From an uncultured Eubacteriales bacterium (GTDB lineage Bacteria > Bacillota > Clostridia > Oscillospirales > Acutalibacteraceae), in contig CAKSQO010000003.1 in the NCBI GenBank assembly GCA_934486615.1, positions 62,001 through 126,000 on the forward strand: a stretch of DNA of 64,000 nt. The letters are read 5' to 3'. Shown piece by piece: positions 17,752 through 26,497 of the stretch. Each line of letters starts with the position of its first letter. The stretch's first letter is position 1. A model generated the notes under the pieces. The model ran no database searches, was not told where the DNA came from, and saw nothing but the letters and a program-made list of their open reading frames with translations. The position numbers and the translations under genes were made by a program.

Positions 17752-18966
17752 GTGAAAGTTGCAAGGCGAATCGCAGTCGCACTGCTCGGCGTGCTGATAC
17801 TCGCTTATATGGGCTATCACACGATAGTCGTGCCCTATCAGAGCATAAAGACCGAGACGGCCTACGCCTTTACGGCAAAGGATATGATAACCGCCGACTC
17901 GTCGCTGATAATCCGCTCGGAGAAGCCTGTCGAGACCTCAGCCAAGGGCGTCTACAGCTACCGCATAGAAAACGGAGACAGGGTCGCCAACGGCTCGGTC
18001 ATCGCCGATGTTTACTCGGACGAGGCCGCCGCGGAGACAAAGCGGCAGATAAGCGCCCTCGAGCGCAGGATCGAAGCACTCAGCGCCTACGGCAGCGCGT
18101 CGACCACGGTCGTCGTGTCGCTCGACAGGCTCAACAAGCAGACGCAGCAAAAGCTCAACGACGTGCTGCAGAGCGCGTCCTACGGCGACTTAAGCAACGT
18201 CTCCGACAAGGCCGACGAGTACCTCGCACTGCTCAACCGTATAGACTCCGCAACGGGCGAGGGCAGCGACTGTTCCGAGCTTATCGCAACGCTTACAAAG
18301 CAGAAGGCCGACCTTGAGGGAAGCATCGGCTTGGCTGCGGGCGAGGTCGCCGCTCCGTGCGCGGGCTACTTTGTGTCGTCGGTCGACGGCTATGAGAACG
18401 AGCTCACACCCGATATGATAGGCTCGATAACCGCCGACTCATTCGATAAATACAAGGCCGACAGCAGCGTAAACAACGACGCCTACGCGGGCAAGGTCGT
18501 CAGCGATATGCAGTGGTACATCGCCGTTAAGCTGCCGTTTGACAAGGCGCTGCTGTTTTCAAAGGATGCGTCGCTTACCGTGGAGCTGCCCACCGCTGCC
18601 GCCGACGAAGTGCCCGTAACGGTCGAGACGGTCAACAAGACCTCAAAGGACAACGAGGCGGTGGTTGTGTTTAAATGCGAGTATATGAGCGCCGAGCTGT
18701 CGATGCTGCGCACTCCGAATGTGAAGATAATCATGAAGAAGTATTCGGGGCTGCGCGTCTCAAGCAACGCCGTGCGCGCCGAAAACGGCAAAAAGGGAGT
18801 GTACGTCTCGAACGGCTCTTATCTGAAGTTTACGCCCGTCAACGTGCTCTACAGCGGCAACGGCTACGTTGTCTGCGAAAAGAAGGACCCGCTTGACGAG
18901 GGGCTGCATATGTATGACGACATTGTTGTAAAGGGGAAGAAGCTGTATGACGGAAAACCGCTTTGA
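17752..18966 (+). CDS. HlyD-like membrane-anchored protein at the division cluster
   Basis: A 404-residue protein with one N-terminal membrane helix (about residues 5-27) and an extracellular remainder. It looks like an adaptor (membrane-fusion) protein: half a lipoyl/barrel-sandwich motif at YSYRIENGDRVANGSVIADV, a charged helical hairpin (about 90-185), the second half at EVAAPCAGYFVSSVDG, then a beta-barrel part. No transporter partner is encoded nearby. It starts at GTG 17752 after AGAGGGGA and overlaps yggS by 20 bases, placing it in one transcript with yggS-sepF-ylmH-divIVA. The context suggests a role at the septum or cell wall; this is inference. Confidence 0.8.
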   Translation: MKVARRIAVALLGVLILAYMGYHTIVVPYQSIKTETAYAFTAKDMITADSSLIIRSEKPVETSAKGVYSYRIENGDRVANGSVIADVYSDEAAAETKRQISALERRIEALSAYGSASTTVVVSLDRLNKQTQQKLNDVLQSASYGDLSNVSDKADEYLALLNRIDSATGEGSDCSELIATLTKQKADLEGSIGLAAGEVAAPCAGYFVSSVDGYENELTPDMIGSITADSFDKYKADSSVNNDAYAGKVVSDMQWYIAVKLPFDKALLFSKDASLTVELPTAAADEVPVTVETVNKTSKDNEAVVVFKCEYMSAELSMLRTPNVKIIMKKYSGLRVSSNAVRAENGKKGVYVSNGSYLKFTPVNVLYSGNGYVVCEKKDPLDEGLHMYDDIVVKGKKLYDGKPL

Positions 18967-19696
18967 TGACGAAAAATCAGCCGATACAGCGGCGCGCATA
19001 CGCTGCTTTGACGAAAATTACGCACTTGTAAAGGAGCGCATCATTGCGGCTGCCGAGCGCGCGGGGCGCGCCGCGGGCGACGTGCGCCTGCTTGCCGCGA
19101 CCAAGACCGTGCCCGTCGAGGTGATAAATCACGCGATTGCAAGCGGCATCGACCTTATCGGCGAAAACCGCGTGCAGGAGCTGCTCGGCAAGCTCGACCG
19201 GCTTGACAAGTCCGCCGAGCGCCACCATATCGGTCGGCTTCAGACCAACAAGGTGCGGGCGGTCGTCGGCAAGGTGTCGATGATCGAGTCGGTCGACTCG
19301 CTGCATCTGGCCGAGGAAATTTCAAAGCGCAGCGCAGCCCTCGGAATAACGACCGACATTTTAGTCGAGGTCAACATCGGCGATGAGGAGTCAAAATCGG
19401 GTATACCCGCCGCCGACGCGCAGGAATTTGCCGAAAAATTGGCACCGTTTGAAGCGATAAAGGTGCGCGGGCTGATGTCAATTCCTCCCATATGTGAAAC
19501 AAAGGCCGAAATCTGCCGATATTTTGATAAAATGTACAAACTGTTTATTGACATTTCGTGCAAAAAAATAGATAATATTAATATGGACTTTCTGTCTATG
19601 GGTATGTCGGGCGATTTTGAAGAGGCCATCGCCTCCGGTGCAAATATCGTGCGACTGGGCTCGGTACTTTTCGGGCAAAGGGTCTACAACAAATAA
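18947..19696 (+). CDS. YggS family pyridoxal phosphate homeostasis protein
   Basis: A 249-residue PLP-binding TIM-barrel protein (YggS/PLPBP/YlmE family) that carries PLP and affects vitamin B6 and amino-acid balance; it has no known catalytic reaction. Motifs are LLAATKTVPVEVINHAI with the PLP-binding lysine, LIGENRVQELLGK, HHIGRLQTNKVRAVVG and DFLSMGMSGDFEEAIASG. The ATG at 18947 lies inside the previous gene. It stands directly before sepF, as ylmE does before ylmF in Bacillus. Confidence 0.95.
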   Translation: MTENRFDDEKSADTAARIRCFDENYALVKERIIAAAERAGRAAGDVRLLAATKTVPVEVINHAIASGIDLIGENRVQELLGKLDRLDKSAERHHIGRLQTNKVRAVVGKVSMIESVDSLHLAEEISKRSAALGITTDILVEVNIGDEESKSGIPAADAQEFAEKLAPFEAIKVRGLMSIPPICETKAEICRYFDKMYKLFIDISCKKIDNINMDFLSMGMSGDFEEAIASGANIVRLGSVLFGQRVYNK

Positions 19697-19729
19697 AGTA
19701 TTTATCAATTATTATAAAGGAGAATAACT

Positions 19730-20218
19730 ATGGGATTCAAAGAGAACTTCAAGAACTTTTTCGCCCCTGTCGAGGACGACTATGAGGAGGAGAGTCAGCA
19801 GGAATCCTACGGGGAGCAGCCGCGCCGCGCAGAGAAAGAGAGCAAGGACTATGATCTGAACTCCGCCCGCTCAAGCGCAAGGGAGAGCCGCTCCGAGCGC
19901 ACCGCTTCGTCCAACGGCAAGGTCGTCAACTTCGGCGGCTCGCAGCTTCAGGTCGTGCTCGTTAAGCCCGAGCGCTTCGAGGACGCTCCCGCTATTGCCG
20001 ACCATCTGAACGCACGCCGCACGGTCGTGCTCAATCTTGAGAACACTCCGAAGGAGATCGTCCGCCGCCTTATCGACTTTTTAAGCGGCGTGGCCTATGC
20101 CAACAAGGGGCAGATCAAGCGCGCCGCCAACAGCACCTTCGTCATCACGCCCGAGAACGTCGACGTTTCGGGAGATGTGTTCTTCGACGAGCACAGCGGC
20201 AGCGGCTACTACAACTAA
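19730..20218 (+). CDS. sepF: cell division protein SepF
   Basis: A 162-residue protein. The N-terminal MGFKENFKNFFAPVEDDYE is the amphipathic membrane-binding helix, followed by an acidic, charged linker. The C-terminal domain (about 65-150) has the SepF core VVLVKPERFEDAPAIADHL and FLSGVAYANKGQIKR. SepF binds the FtsZ tail, anchors the Z-ring to the membrane and shapes the septum in Gram-positives. It has an AAGGAGAA ribosome site. The stop is immediately followed by the ylmH ATG, suggesting translational coupling. Confidence 0.97.
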   Translation: MGFKENFKNFFAPVEDDYEEESQQESYGEQPRRAEKESKDYDLNSARSSARESRSERTASSNGKVVNFGGSQLQVVLVKPERFEDAPAIADHLNARRTVVLNLENTPKEIVRRLIDFLSGVAYANKGQIKRAANSTFVITPENVDVSGDVFFDEHSGSGYYN

Positions 20219-20980
20219 ATGACCGACCAAAACGACCGGAACGTTCGCCTGCTTTTTTCAAGAGCGGTCGATGCGGTCCGTTTTGCGCGTGATAGGCAGG
20301 CTTGCCGCTTCATCGGCTTTTTGAGTGAGAGCGAGGCGGCCGTCTGCGCTCGGGCGCTTGTCAGCGAGGGCTGGAGCCGCTACGCTTTTTGGGGCGGTCA
20401 CGACGAGGCCGAGCGCGTTATGCTCGGCGTGCTCGACGAGTACACCCAGGCAGAGGACGCGCAGTGGCCGTTTGATGCGCTGACGGTCGACTTCCGTAAG
20501 GGCGCCGAGCTCAGCCACCGCAGCTTTTTAGGCAGCCTGATGTCCCTCGGAATCGAGCGCGACAAGGTCGGCGATATACTCATCGGCGACTCGTACGCCG
20601 TGGTGTTCGTTTCCGACAGCGTCAGCAGCTACATCTGCGGCGAGCTGACAAAGGTCGGCGGCGAGGGCGTGAGGGTCACGCTCGGCTGCACGCGTGAGCT
20701 GCCGCAAATGCACGGCTTCGAGCCGCTGCGCCTGACGGTCGCGTCCGCGCGGCTCGACTGCGTCGTCGCGGCGCTTGCGCGCACTTCGCGCGGGGAGGCC
20801 GCCCGCCTTATTGAGAGCGGGCTTGTCACGGTCGATTCGCTCGAGTGCGACAAGGTGAGTCACACGGTCGCCGCGGGCAGCAAGGTCGCCGTCAGGGGAA
20901 AAGGAAAATTCGCCGTCGACTCGCTCGACGGTCTGACGCGCAAGGGGAGAGTTATCCTCGAAGCGCGCCGATATATTTAA
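20219..20980 (+). CDS. ylmH: YlmH family S4 domain RNA-binding protein
   Basis: A 253-residue protein. The N-terminal part resembles an RRM-like YlmH domain, and the C-terminal S4 RNA-binding domain starts at about residue 180 (RLDCVVAALARTSRGEAARL, then GLVTVDSLECDKVSHTV). YlmH homologues bind RNA and in B. subtilis have been linked to ribosome rescue together with RqcH. The ATG at 20219 follows the sepF stop with no gap. The gene is always found in this division cluster in Firmicutes. Confidence 0.93.
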   Translation: MTDQNDRNVRLLFSRAVDAVRFARDRQACRFIGFLSESEAAVCARALVSEGWSRYAFWGGHDEAERVMLGVLDEYTQAEDAQWPFDALTVDFRKGAELSHRSFLGSLMSLGIERDKVGDILIGDSYAVVFVSDSVSSYICGELTKVGGEGVRVTLGCTRELPQMHGFEPLRLTVASARLDCVVAALARTSRGEAARLIESGLVTVDSLECDKVSHTVAAGSKVAVRGKGKFAVDSLDGLTRKGRVILEARRYI

Positions 20981-21001
20981 AAAACGAAAGGACTGACCCA
21001 A

Positions 21002-21901
21002 ATGTTAACATCTGAACAGCTGCTCAATTATCAACTGACCAAGGCCGGAATGAACGGCTACAAGGCTATTGAGGTGGATGAGCTGATTACGTCCGCCGCC
21101 GAGACGGTCAGCTTCTATGAGAAAAAGATGCACGATCTGCAGCGCAAGCTCGAGGAAATGAAAAAGGACGAGAACATAATTCAGACCACCCTCGTCAACG
21201 CACAGAAGCTTGCAAATCAGCTCACCGAGGACGCTCAGTCCAAGGCCGACGCCGTCGTCGCCGAGGCGACAAAGAAGGCCGAGCAGATCACTGCCGAGAA
21301 TGAAGCAAGGGTCAGCGCTTCGACCGAAAAGGCCGAAAAAAACATCCGCGAGATGATCGAGACTGCAAAGTCGCAGGCCGCGAGCATACTCGACAGCGCA
21401 AAGCGCACCGCCGATGAAGTCGCCGCCGCGATGAACGCCGAGCAGGATAAGCAGAAGAAGCTGCTTGCCGTGCTCAAGAATGAAGTCGCCGCTTTCCGCA
21501 ATGAAATTCTCAGGCAGTACAAGGAGCAGGTGCAGCTCATCGACCGCCTGCCGCACGAAATTCAGAACATTCGCGTCGAGAGTGAGGACGCAAAGCCCGA
21601 GCCCGCCGCAAAGCCCGTGGAGAAAGAGCCGCAGACCGCTGCCGGCTCGAATCTTGTCAAGATTTTCGGCGAGATGAAGGACAACGAGGCCGCTGCCGTC
21701 AGCGCGGTCGAGGAGGTCGCCGAGCTGACCGCCGACGAGGCGGGCGAGCCTGAAAAGACCGCTGCTCCCGCCGCTGAGGCCGAGGACGCAAAGCCTGCCG
21801 AGGAGGCAGCAGTGCCGCAGCCGAGCGAGGAAGCAAAGCCCGAGCAGCCCGCAAAGCCCCGCCCGGGCGGCTTCAGCATTATGCTTGACGACGAGGACTG
21901 A
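21002..21901 (+). CDS. divIVA: DivIVA domain-containing protein
   Basis: A 299-residue coiled-coil protein that recognises negatively curved membrane at septa and poles. The N-terminal DivIVA domain (about 1-55: LTSEQLLNYQLTKAGMNGYK, EVDELI) is followed by a long coiled coil (about 35-190) rich in Lys, Glu and Ala. A ~100-residue Pro/Ala/Glu acidic tail then ends GGFSIMLDDED. It is much longer than the B. subtilis protein (~164 residues); the tail is unordered and may recruit partners. Last gene of the division cluster; ileS follows after 91 bases. Confidence 0.93.
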   Translation: MLTSEQLLNYQLTKAGMNGYKAIEVDELITSAAETVSFYEKKMHDLQRKLEEMKKDENIIQTTLVNAQKLANQLTEDAQSKADAVVAEATKKAEQITAENEARVSASTEKAEKNIREMIETAKSQAASILDSAKRTADEVAAAMNAEQDKQKKLLAVLKNEVAAFRNEILRQYKEQVQLIDRLPHEIQNIRVESEDAKPEPAAKPVEKEPQTAAGSNLVKIFGEMKDNEAAAVSAVEEVAELTADEAGEPEKTAAPAAEAEDAKPAEEAAVPQPSEEAKPEQPAKPRPGGFSIMLDDED

Positions 21902-21912
21902 TTTTAACCGAT

Positions 21913-21936
21913 AAAGCCCGATTCAGGCGGCTTTTT
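21913..21936 (+). terminator. weak intrinsic terminator after divIVA
   Basis: A 6-bp stem AAAGCC / GGCTTT with a 10-base loop and TTTTT. The short stem suggests partial termination, with readthrough into ileS. Confidence 0.5.
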
Positions 21937-21992
21937 AAGTGCGGCGCAGGACTTAAAGCGCCGACATATTTTCTGCGTTAGGAGTTTTACCA

Positions 21993-24785
21993 ATGCCACT
22001 CGATTACAATAAGACGATGAATCTGCCGAAGACCGACTTCCCGATGCGCGCAGGTCTGCCCGACCGCGAGCCTGTCGCACTGGATAAATGGTATGCCGAC
22101 GGTATTTATGAAAAAATGCTCGAAAAAAACGAGGGCAAGCCGCTCTATATTCTTCACGACGGCCCTCCGTATGCCAACGGCAAGATTCACCTCGGAACGG
22201 CGCTCAATAAGGTGCTCAAGGACTTTGTCGTCCGCTACAAGAATATGAAAGGCTTCAAGGCGCCGTATGTCCCCGGCTTCGACACTCACGGTCTGCCGAC
22301 CGAGCTTAAAGCGCGCAAGGCCGCGGGAATGAAGTCCGACACCCGGATGTCGCCCCTCGAGCTGAGAAAGATGTGCCGCGAGTTTGCTCTCGGCTTTGTC
22401 AAGGATCAGACCGACCAGTTCAAGCGCCTCGGCGTTCTGGGCGAGTGGGACAATCCGTACATGACCCTCAAGCCCGAGTTCGTCGCCCGACAGGTCGAGA
22501 TCTTCGGCGAAATGGCAAAGAAGGGCTATATCTATAAGGGACTCAAGCCTGTTTACTGGTGCCCCGAGTGCCAGACCGCGCTCGCCGAGGCCGAGATCGA
22601 GTATGCCGAGGATCCGTGCCACTCGATCTATGTCAAGTTCAAGGTCACCGAGGACTTCGGCAAGCTGAAGGCGCTCGGCGCAGACCTCGACAGGACCTAC
22701 TTTGTCATCTGGACGACCACCACCTGGACTCTGCCCGCTAACGTCGCGATCTGCGTCGGCCCGAACTATGAGTACAGCCTTGTTAAGGCTAACGGCGAAT
22801 ACTACGTTATGGCCACCGAGCTTGCGCCCGGCACAATGGAGGCTGCGGGTATCACCGACTACGAGTTTGTAGGAACCATCGAGGGCAAAGAGCTTGAGCT
22901 GATGGTCACTCAGCACCCGTTCATCGACAGACAGTCGCTCGTAATCGTCGGCAACCACGTCACGCTTGAGAGCGGTACGGGCTGCGTTCACACCGCGCCC
23001 GGCCACGGCGTTGACGACTTTGAGGTCTGCCGCAACTATAAGCAGATCCCGATGATTGTTCCCGTCGACTCCAAGGGCGTGCTGACCGAGGAAGCGGGTA
23101 TGTTCGCGGGTCTTACCACCGACGAGGCCAACAAGGCTATCGCCAAGTACCTTGATGAGACAGGCGCGCTGTTCGCTCTGTCCAAGATCATACACCAGTA
23201 CCCGCACTGCTGGCGCTGCAAGTCGCCGATACTCTTCCGCGCGACCGAGCAGTGCTTCTGCTCCATTTCCGACTTCTCCGACGCCGCCGTCGAGGCTATC
23301 AAGGGCGTCGAGTGGATTCCCGCGTGGGGCGAGGACCGCATCACCAACATGGTAAAGGATCGCTCCGACTGGTGCATCTCGCGCCAGAGAACGTGGGGCG
23401 TGCCGATTCCGATCTTCTATTGCGAGGATTGCGGCGCCGAGCTTATCAACGACGACACCGTTGCTTTCATCGCCGACACCTTCCGCAAGGAGGGCGCGGA
23501 CGCATGGTACGCCAAGGATGCAAGCGAGCTTATGCCTGCGGGCACCGTCTGCCCCAAGTGCGGCGGCAAGCATTTTAAGAAAGAGACCGACATTATGGAC
23601 GTGTGGTTCGACTCGGGCTCGACCCACGCCGCCGTCCTTGACGAGCGCGACTATCTGCGCTTCCCCGCCGACCTCTATCTCGAGGGCGCGGATCAGTACC
23701 GCGGCTGGTTCCAGTCGTCGCTGCTGACCTCCGTTGCGACCAAGGGCGTCGCTCCGTATAAGACGGTCGTCACCCACGGCTGGGTCGTCGACGGCGAGGG
23801 CAAGAAGATGTCCAAGTCCATCGGCAACACCATCGAGCCGGGCGAGATAATCAAGCAGTACGGCGCGGATATTCTCCGCCTGTGGGTCGCTTCGAGCGAT
23901 TACCACGCCGATATTCGCATTTCCAACGATATACTCAAGCAGCTCAGCGAGGTCTACCGCAAGATTCGCAACACCGCGCGCTTTATCCTCAGCAACCTCG
24001 GCGATTTCGATCCCGATAAGGACGCGCTCGGCCTTGACGAGCTTGAACCTATCGATCTGTGGGCGCTGGCTCGCCTGAACGACCTCATCGACAAGACGAG
24101 CGAGGCCTACGACCGCTTTGAGTATCATATCACCTATCACGCGGTGCACAACTTCTGCGTCGTCGATATGTCCAACTTCTACCTCGACGTTATCAAGGAC
24201 CGCCTTTACGTCGAAAAGGCCGACAGCAAGACCCGCCGCGCCGCTCAGACGACGATCTACAGGATCCTTGACGCGCTGACCCTTATGCTCGCGCCGATGA
24301 TCGCGTTCACCGCCGACGAAATCTGGCAGTTTATGCCGCACGACTCCTCGCGTGATTCCGAGAACGTAATGTTCAACTCTTACCCCGAGAAGCTCGCGCT
24401 CAATATTGACGACAGCTTTATGGCCGACTGGGATCACCTGCACGCCATTCGCGACGACATCAAGAAGGAGATCGAGAACGCCCGCAAGGAGAAGATTATC
24501 GGCGCGTCGCTCGACTCCAAGGTCACGCTTTACGCGACCGGAGCGGCTTACGACATACTCGAAAAGTTCCGCGACCGGCTTGCCGCCATTCTCATTGCCT
24601 CCGACGTCGAGCTTATAAACGGCGAGGGCGGCAACTACAAGGGCGAAGAGGGCATCGGCGTTACCGTCGAGCACGCTTCGGGCTGCAAGTGCGAGCGTTG
24701 CTGGACCTATTCGCCGAGCGTGGGCAGCAACCCCGACTACGCCGACCTGTGCGCCCGCTGCGCCGCTATAATTTCAGCTCAGTAA
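21993..24785 (+). CDS. ileS: isoleucyl-tRNA synthetase
   Basis: A 930-residue class Ia synthetase. The nucleotide-binding motif is PPYANGKIHLGTALNK (HIGH-type HLGT), the editing domain is at about 190-385 (WTTTTWTLPANVAI, HTAPGHGVDDFEV), and the KMSKS loop is GKKMSKSIGNTIEPG. The C-terminal zinc site uses CKCERCW and CARC. It charges tRNA-Ile and edits valine. The ATG at 21993 follows TTAGGAG. The leader is only 91 bases and has no T-box sequence, unlike alaS here, so it is probably not under tRNA-Ile control. A type with a C-terminal zinc ribbon is usual in Firmicutes. Confidence 0.98.
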   Translation: MPLDYNKTMNLPKTDFPMRAGLPDREPVALDKWYADGIYEKMLEKNEGKPLYILHDGPPYANGKIHLGTALNKVLKDFVVRYKNMKGFKAPYVPGFDTHGLPTELKARKAAGMKSDTRMSPLELRKMCREFALGFVKDQTDQFKRLGVLGEWDNPYMTLKPEFVARQVEIFGEMAKKGYIYKGLKPVYWCPECQTALAEAEIEYAEDPCHSIYVKFKVTEDFGKLKALGADLDRTYFVIWTTTTWTLPANVAICVGPNYEYSLVKANGEYYVMATELAPGTMEAAGITDYEFVGTIEGKELELMVTQHPFIDRQSLVIVGNHVTLESGTGCVHTAPGHGVDDFEVCRNYKQIPMIVPVDSKGVLTEEAGMFAGLTTDEANKAIAKYLDETGALFALSKIIHQYPHCWRCKSPILFRATEQCFCSISDFSDAAVEAIKGVEWIPAWGEDRITNMVKDRSDWCISRQRTWGVPIPIFYCEDCGAELINDDTVAFIADTFRKEGADAWYAKDASELMPAGTVCPKCGGKHFKKETDIMDVWFDSGSTHAAVLDERDYLRFPADLYLEGADQYRGWFQSSLLTSVATKGVAPYKTVVTHGWVVDGEGKKMSKSIGNTIEPGEIIKQYGADILRLWVASSDYHADIRISNDILKQLSEVYRKIRNTARFILSNLGDFDPDKDALGLDELEPIDLWALARLNDLIDKTSEAYDRFEYHITYHAVHNFCVVDMSNFYLDVIKDRLYVEKADSKTRRAAQTTIYRILDALTLMLAPMIAFTADEIWQFMPHDSSRDSENVMFNSYPEKLALNIDDSFMADWDHLHAIRDDIKKEIENARKEKIIGASLDSKVTLYATGAAYDILEKFRDRLAAILIASDVELINGEGGNYKGEEGIGVTVEHASGCKCERCWTYSPSVGSNPDYADLCARCAAIISAQ

Positions 24786-24801
24786 AGGAGAGTTTCGCCC
24801 G

Positions 24802-25599
24802 ATGACGGCCTTATTCGCATTGCTCGCGGCGGCGCTGCTTGTCGGCGCCGATCAGCTGACAAAGTACCTCGTCACGGCCAATTTCGACGTCGGCCAAAGC
24901 CGAACCGTCATCGACGGCGTGCTTGAACTTACCTATGTCCGCAACGACGGCGCAGTTTTCGGCTCGCTGTCGGGAAAGGGCTACATCTTCAACACGATAA
25001 CCGTGCTCGTCGTTGTCGTGGGTATCGCCCTCATCGTTTCGGGAAAGATAAAGCCGAAGCTGCTCGTCTGGGCAGGCTCGCTTGTCATCTCGGGCGGAGT
25101 CGGCAACCTTATCGACCGCTTCCGACTCAGGTACGTCGTCGATTTCATCGACGTCAAGTGCTTCGGCAGCCTGTGGCGCTGGGTGTTCAACGTCGCCGAC
25201 GTCTGCGTTGTGGTCGGCTGCGGGCTGATAATTTTGTATTTCATCATCGACAGCGTGCGCGAGGGCAAGCGTAAAAAAGCCGCCGACGCAGTCGAAAAGG
25301 GGCTTGAGAGCGTGCAGATGCCCGCAGAGCTTGAAAAGAGGCTTGAGGGTATCAGGCTCGGCGGCTCCGCCGACAGCGCGGACGGTGTGAGCGAGGCTTC
25401 GTTTGATGCTTCGGCTGCCGCTCCCGACAGTGCCGCTGAGATTGCCGGCCGCGACAGCATCGTTTCCGACAGCACCGCTGAAAGCGCTGTTTCCGACAGC
25501 GCCGCTGAGATTGCCGGCCGCAACAGCATCGCTCCCGACAGCGCCGCTTCCGACAGCTCTTCTGCCGACCGCACCGACGGAGCTGACGAAAATGCCTAA
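24802..25599 (+). CDS. lspA: lipoprotein signal peptidase II with long C-terminal extension
   Basis: A 265-residue protein. Residues ~1-155 are a normal four-helix LspA with DQLTKYLV, VRNDGAVFG, GGVGNLIDRF, VDFIDV and NVADVCVVVG; the two catalytic aspartates are in the last two motifs. It cleaves the signal peptide of prolipoproteins such as the collagen-like lipoprotein at 46736. The last ~110 residues are a charged linker and an Asp/Ser/Ala-rich tail with a 23-residue internal repeat. This tail is not found in typical LspA of 150-170 residues. It overlaps the next gene by eight bases. Confidence 0.95.
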   Translation: MTALFALLAAALLVGADQLTKYLVTANFDVGQSRTVIDGVLELTYVRNDGAVFGSLSGKGYIFNTITVLVVVVGIALIVSGKIKPKLLVWAGSLVISGGVGNLIDRFRLRYVVDFIDVKCFGSLWRWVFNVADVCVVVGCGLIILYFIIDSVREGKRKKAADAVEKGLESVQMPAELEKRLEGIRLGGSADSADGVSEASFDASAAAPDSAAEIAGRDSIVSDSTAESAVSDSAAEIAGRNSIAPDSAASDSSSADRTDGADENA

Positions 25600-26497
25600 G
25601 CTCGAGCTTGACTGCTCGCTCGGCGGGCAGCGGGTCGACAGCTTCATCGCCGAAAACGGCGATATGACGCGCTCGGCCGCCGCCAAGCTGTGCGACGCGG
25701 GCGCGGTCACGATAAACGGCAGGGTCTGCCGCAAGCGCGACGAGGTTTCGTCGGGCGACAGGGTCGCCGTCGACCTGCCCGAGCCGGTCTGCGACAAGGC
25801 CGAGCCGCAGGACATTCCGCTCGATATCGTCTATGAGGACGACGACCTGCTCGTCGTCAACAAGCCCAAGGGAATGGTTGTTCACCCTGCGCCCGGGAAC
25901 CCCGACTCAACGCTCGTCAACGCTCTGCTCGCGCACTGCGGCAGCAGCCTGTCGGGCATAAACGGCGTTATACGCCCGGGAATAGTCCACCGAATCGACA
26001 AGGACACGAGCGGTCTGCTCATTGTCGCCAAGAACGACAAGGCGCACAACTTCCTCGCCGCTCAGATAAAGGAGCACTCGTTTCTGCGCGAGTACGAGGC
26101 CGTCGTATACGGCCGACTGCGCGACGACGAGGGCACGGTCGACGCTCCGATAGGCCGCCACCCCGTCAAGCGCAAGCAGATGGCCGTCGGCGGAGTCGCC
26201 GCGCGCACCGCCGTGACGCACTACCGCGTGCTTCACCGCTATCAGGGCTTCACTCACGTCGCGCTGCGGCTTGAGACAGGCCGAACTCACCAGATCCGCG
26301 TGCATATGGCGCACATAGGTCACCCCGTCGCGGGCGACCCGGTCTACGGCCCGAAGAAGGTCATCACCTCGCTTTGCGGCCAGTGTCTGCACGCCAAAAA
26401 GATAGGCTTTATCCACCCCGACGGCAGGCAGCTGTTTTTTGACAGCGAGCTGCCCGACTACTTCACCGCATTTTTGGGAACGCTTAAAGATGAATGA
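25592..26497 (+). CDS. rluD: RluA family pseudouridine synthase
   Basis: A 301-residue pseudouridine synthase of the RluA/RluD family, likely modifying 23S rRNA helix 69. An N-terminal S4 domain (MTRSAAAKLCDAGAVTING) is followed by the catalytic domain with GIVHRIDKDTSGLLIVAKND, where the aspartate after HRI is the nucleophile, then GRTHQIRVHMAHIGHPVAGD. The ATG at 25592 lies in the end of lspA. The lspA-rluD order is usual in Firmicutes. The exact target uridine cannot be told from sequence. Confidence 0.94.
   Translation: MPKLELDCSLGGQRVDSFIAENGDMTRSAAAKLCDAGAVTINGRVCRKRDEVSSGDRVAVDLPEPVCDKAEPQDIPLDIVYEDDDLLVVNKPKGMVVHPAPGNPDSTLVNALLAHCGSSLSGINGVIRPGIVHRIDKDTSGLLIVAKNDKAHNFLAAQIKEHSFLREYEAVVYGRLRDDEGTVDAPIGRHPVKRKQMAVGGVAARTAVTHYRVLHRYQGFTHVALRLETGRTHQIRVHMAHIGHPVAGDPVYGPKKVITSLCGQCLHAKKIGFIHPDGRQLFFDSELPDYFTAFLGTLKDE

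Noticed and set aside
21987..24674. 895-codon open frame antisense to ileS
   Set aside because: It mirrors the whole synthetase gene, a common effect of GC-rich codon use. It has no ribosome site and its product has no plausible protein character.
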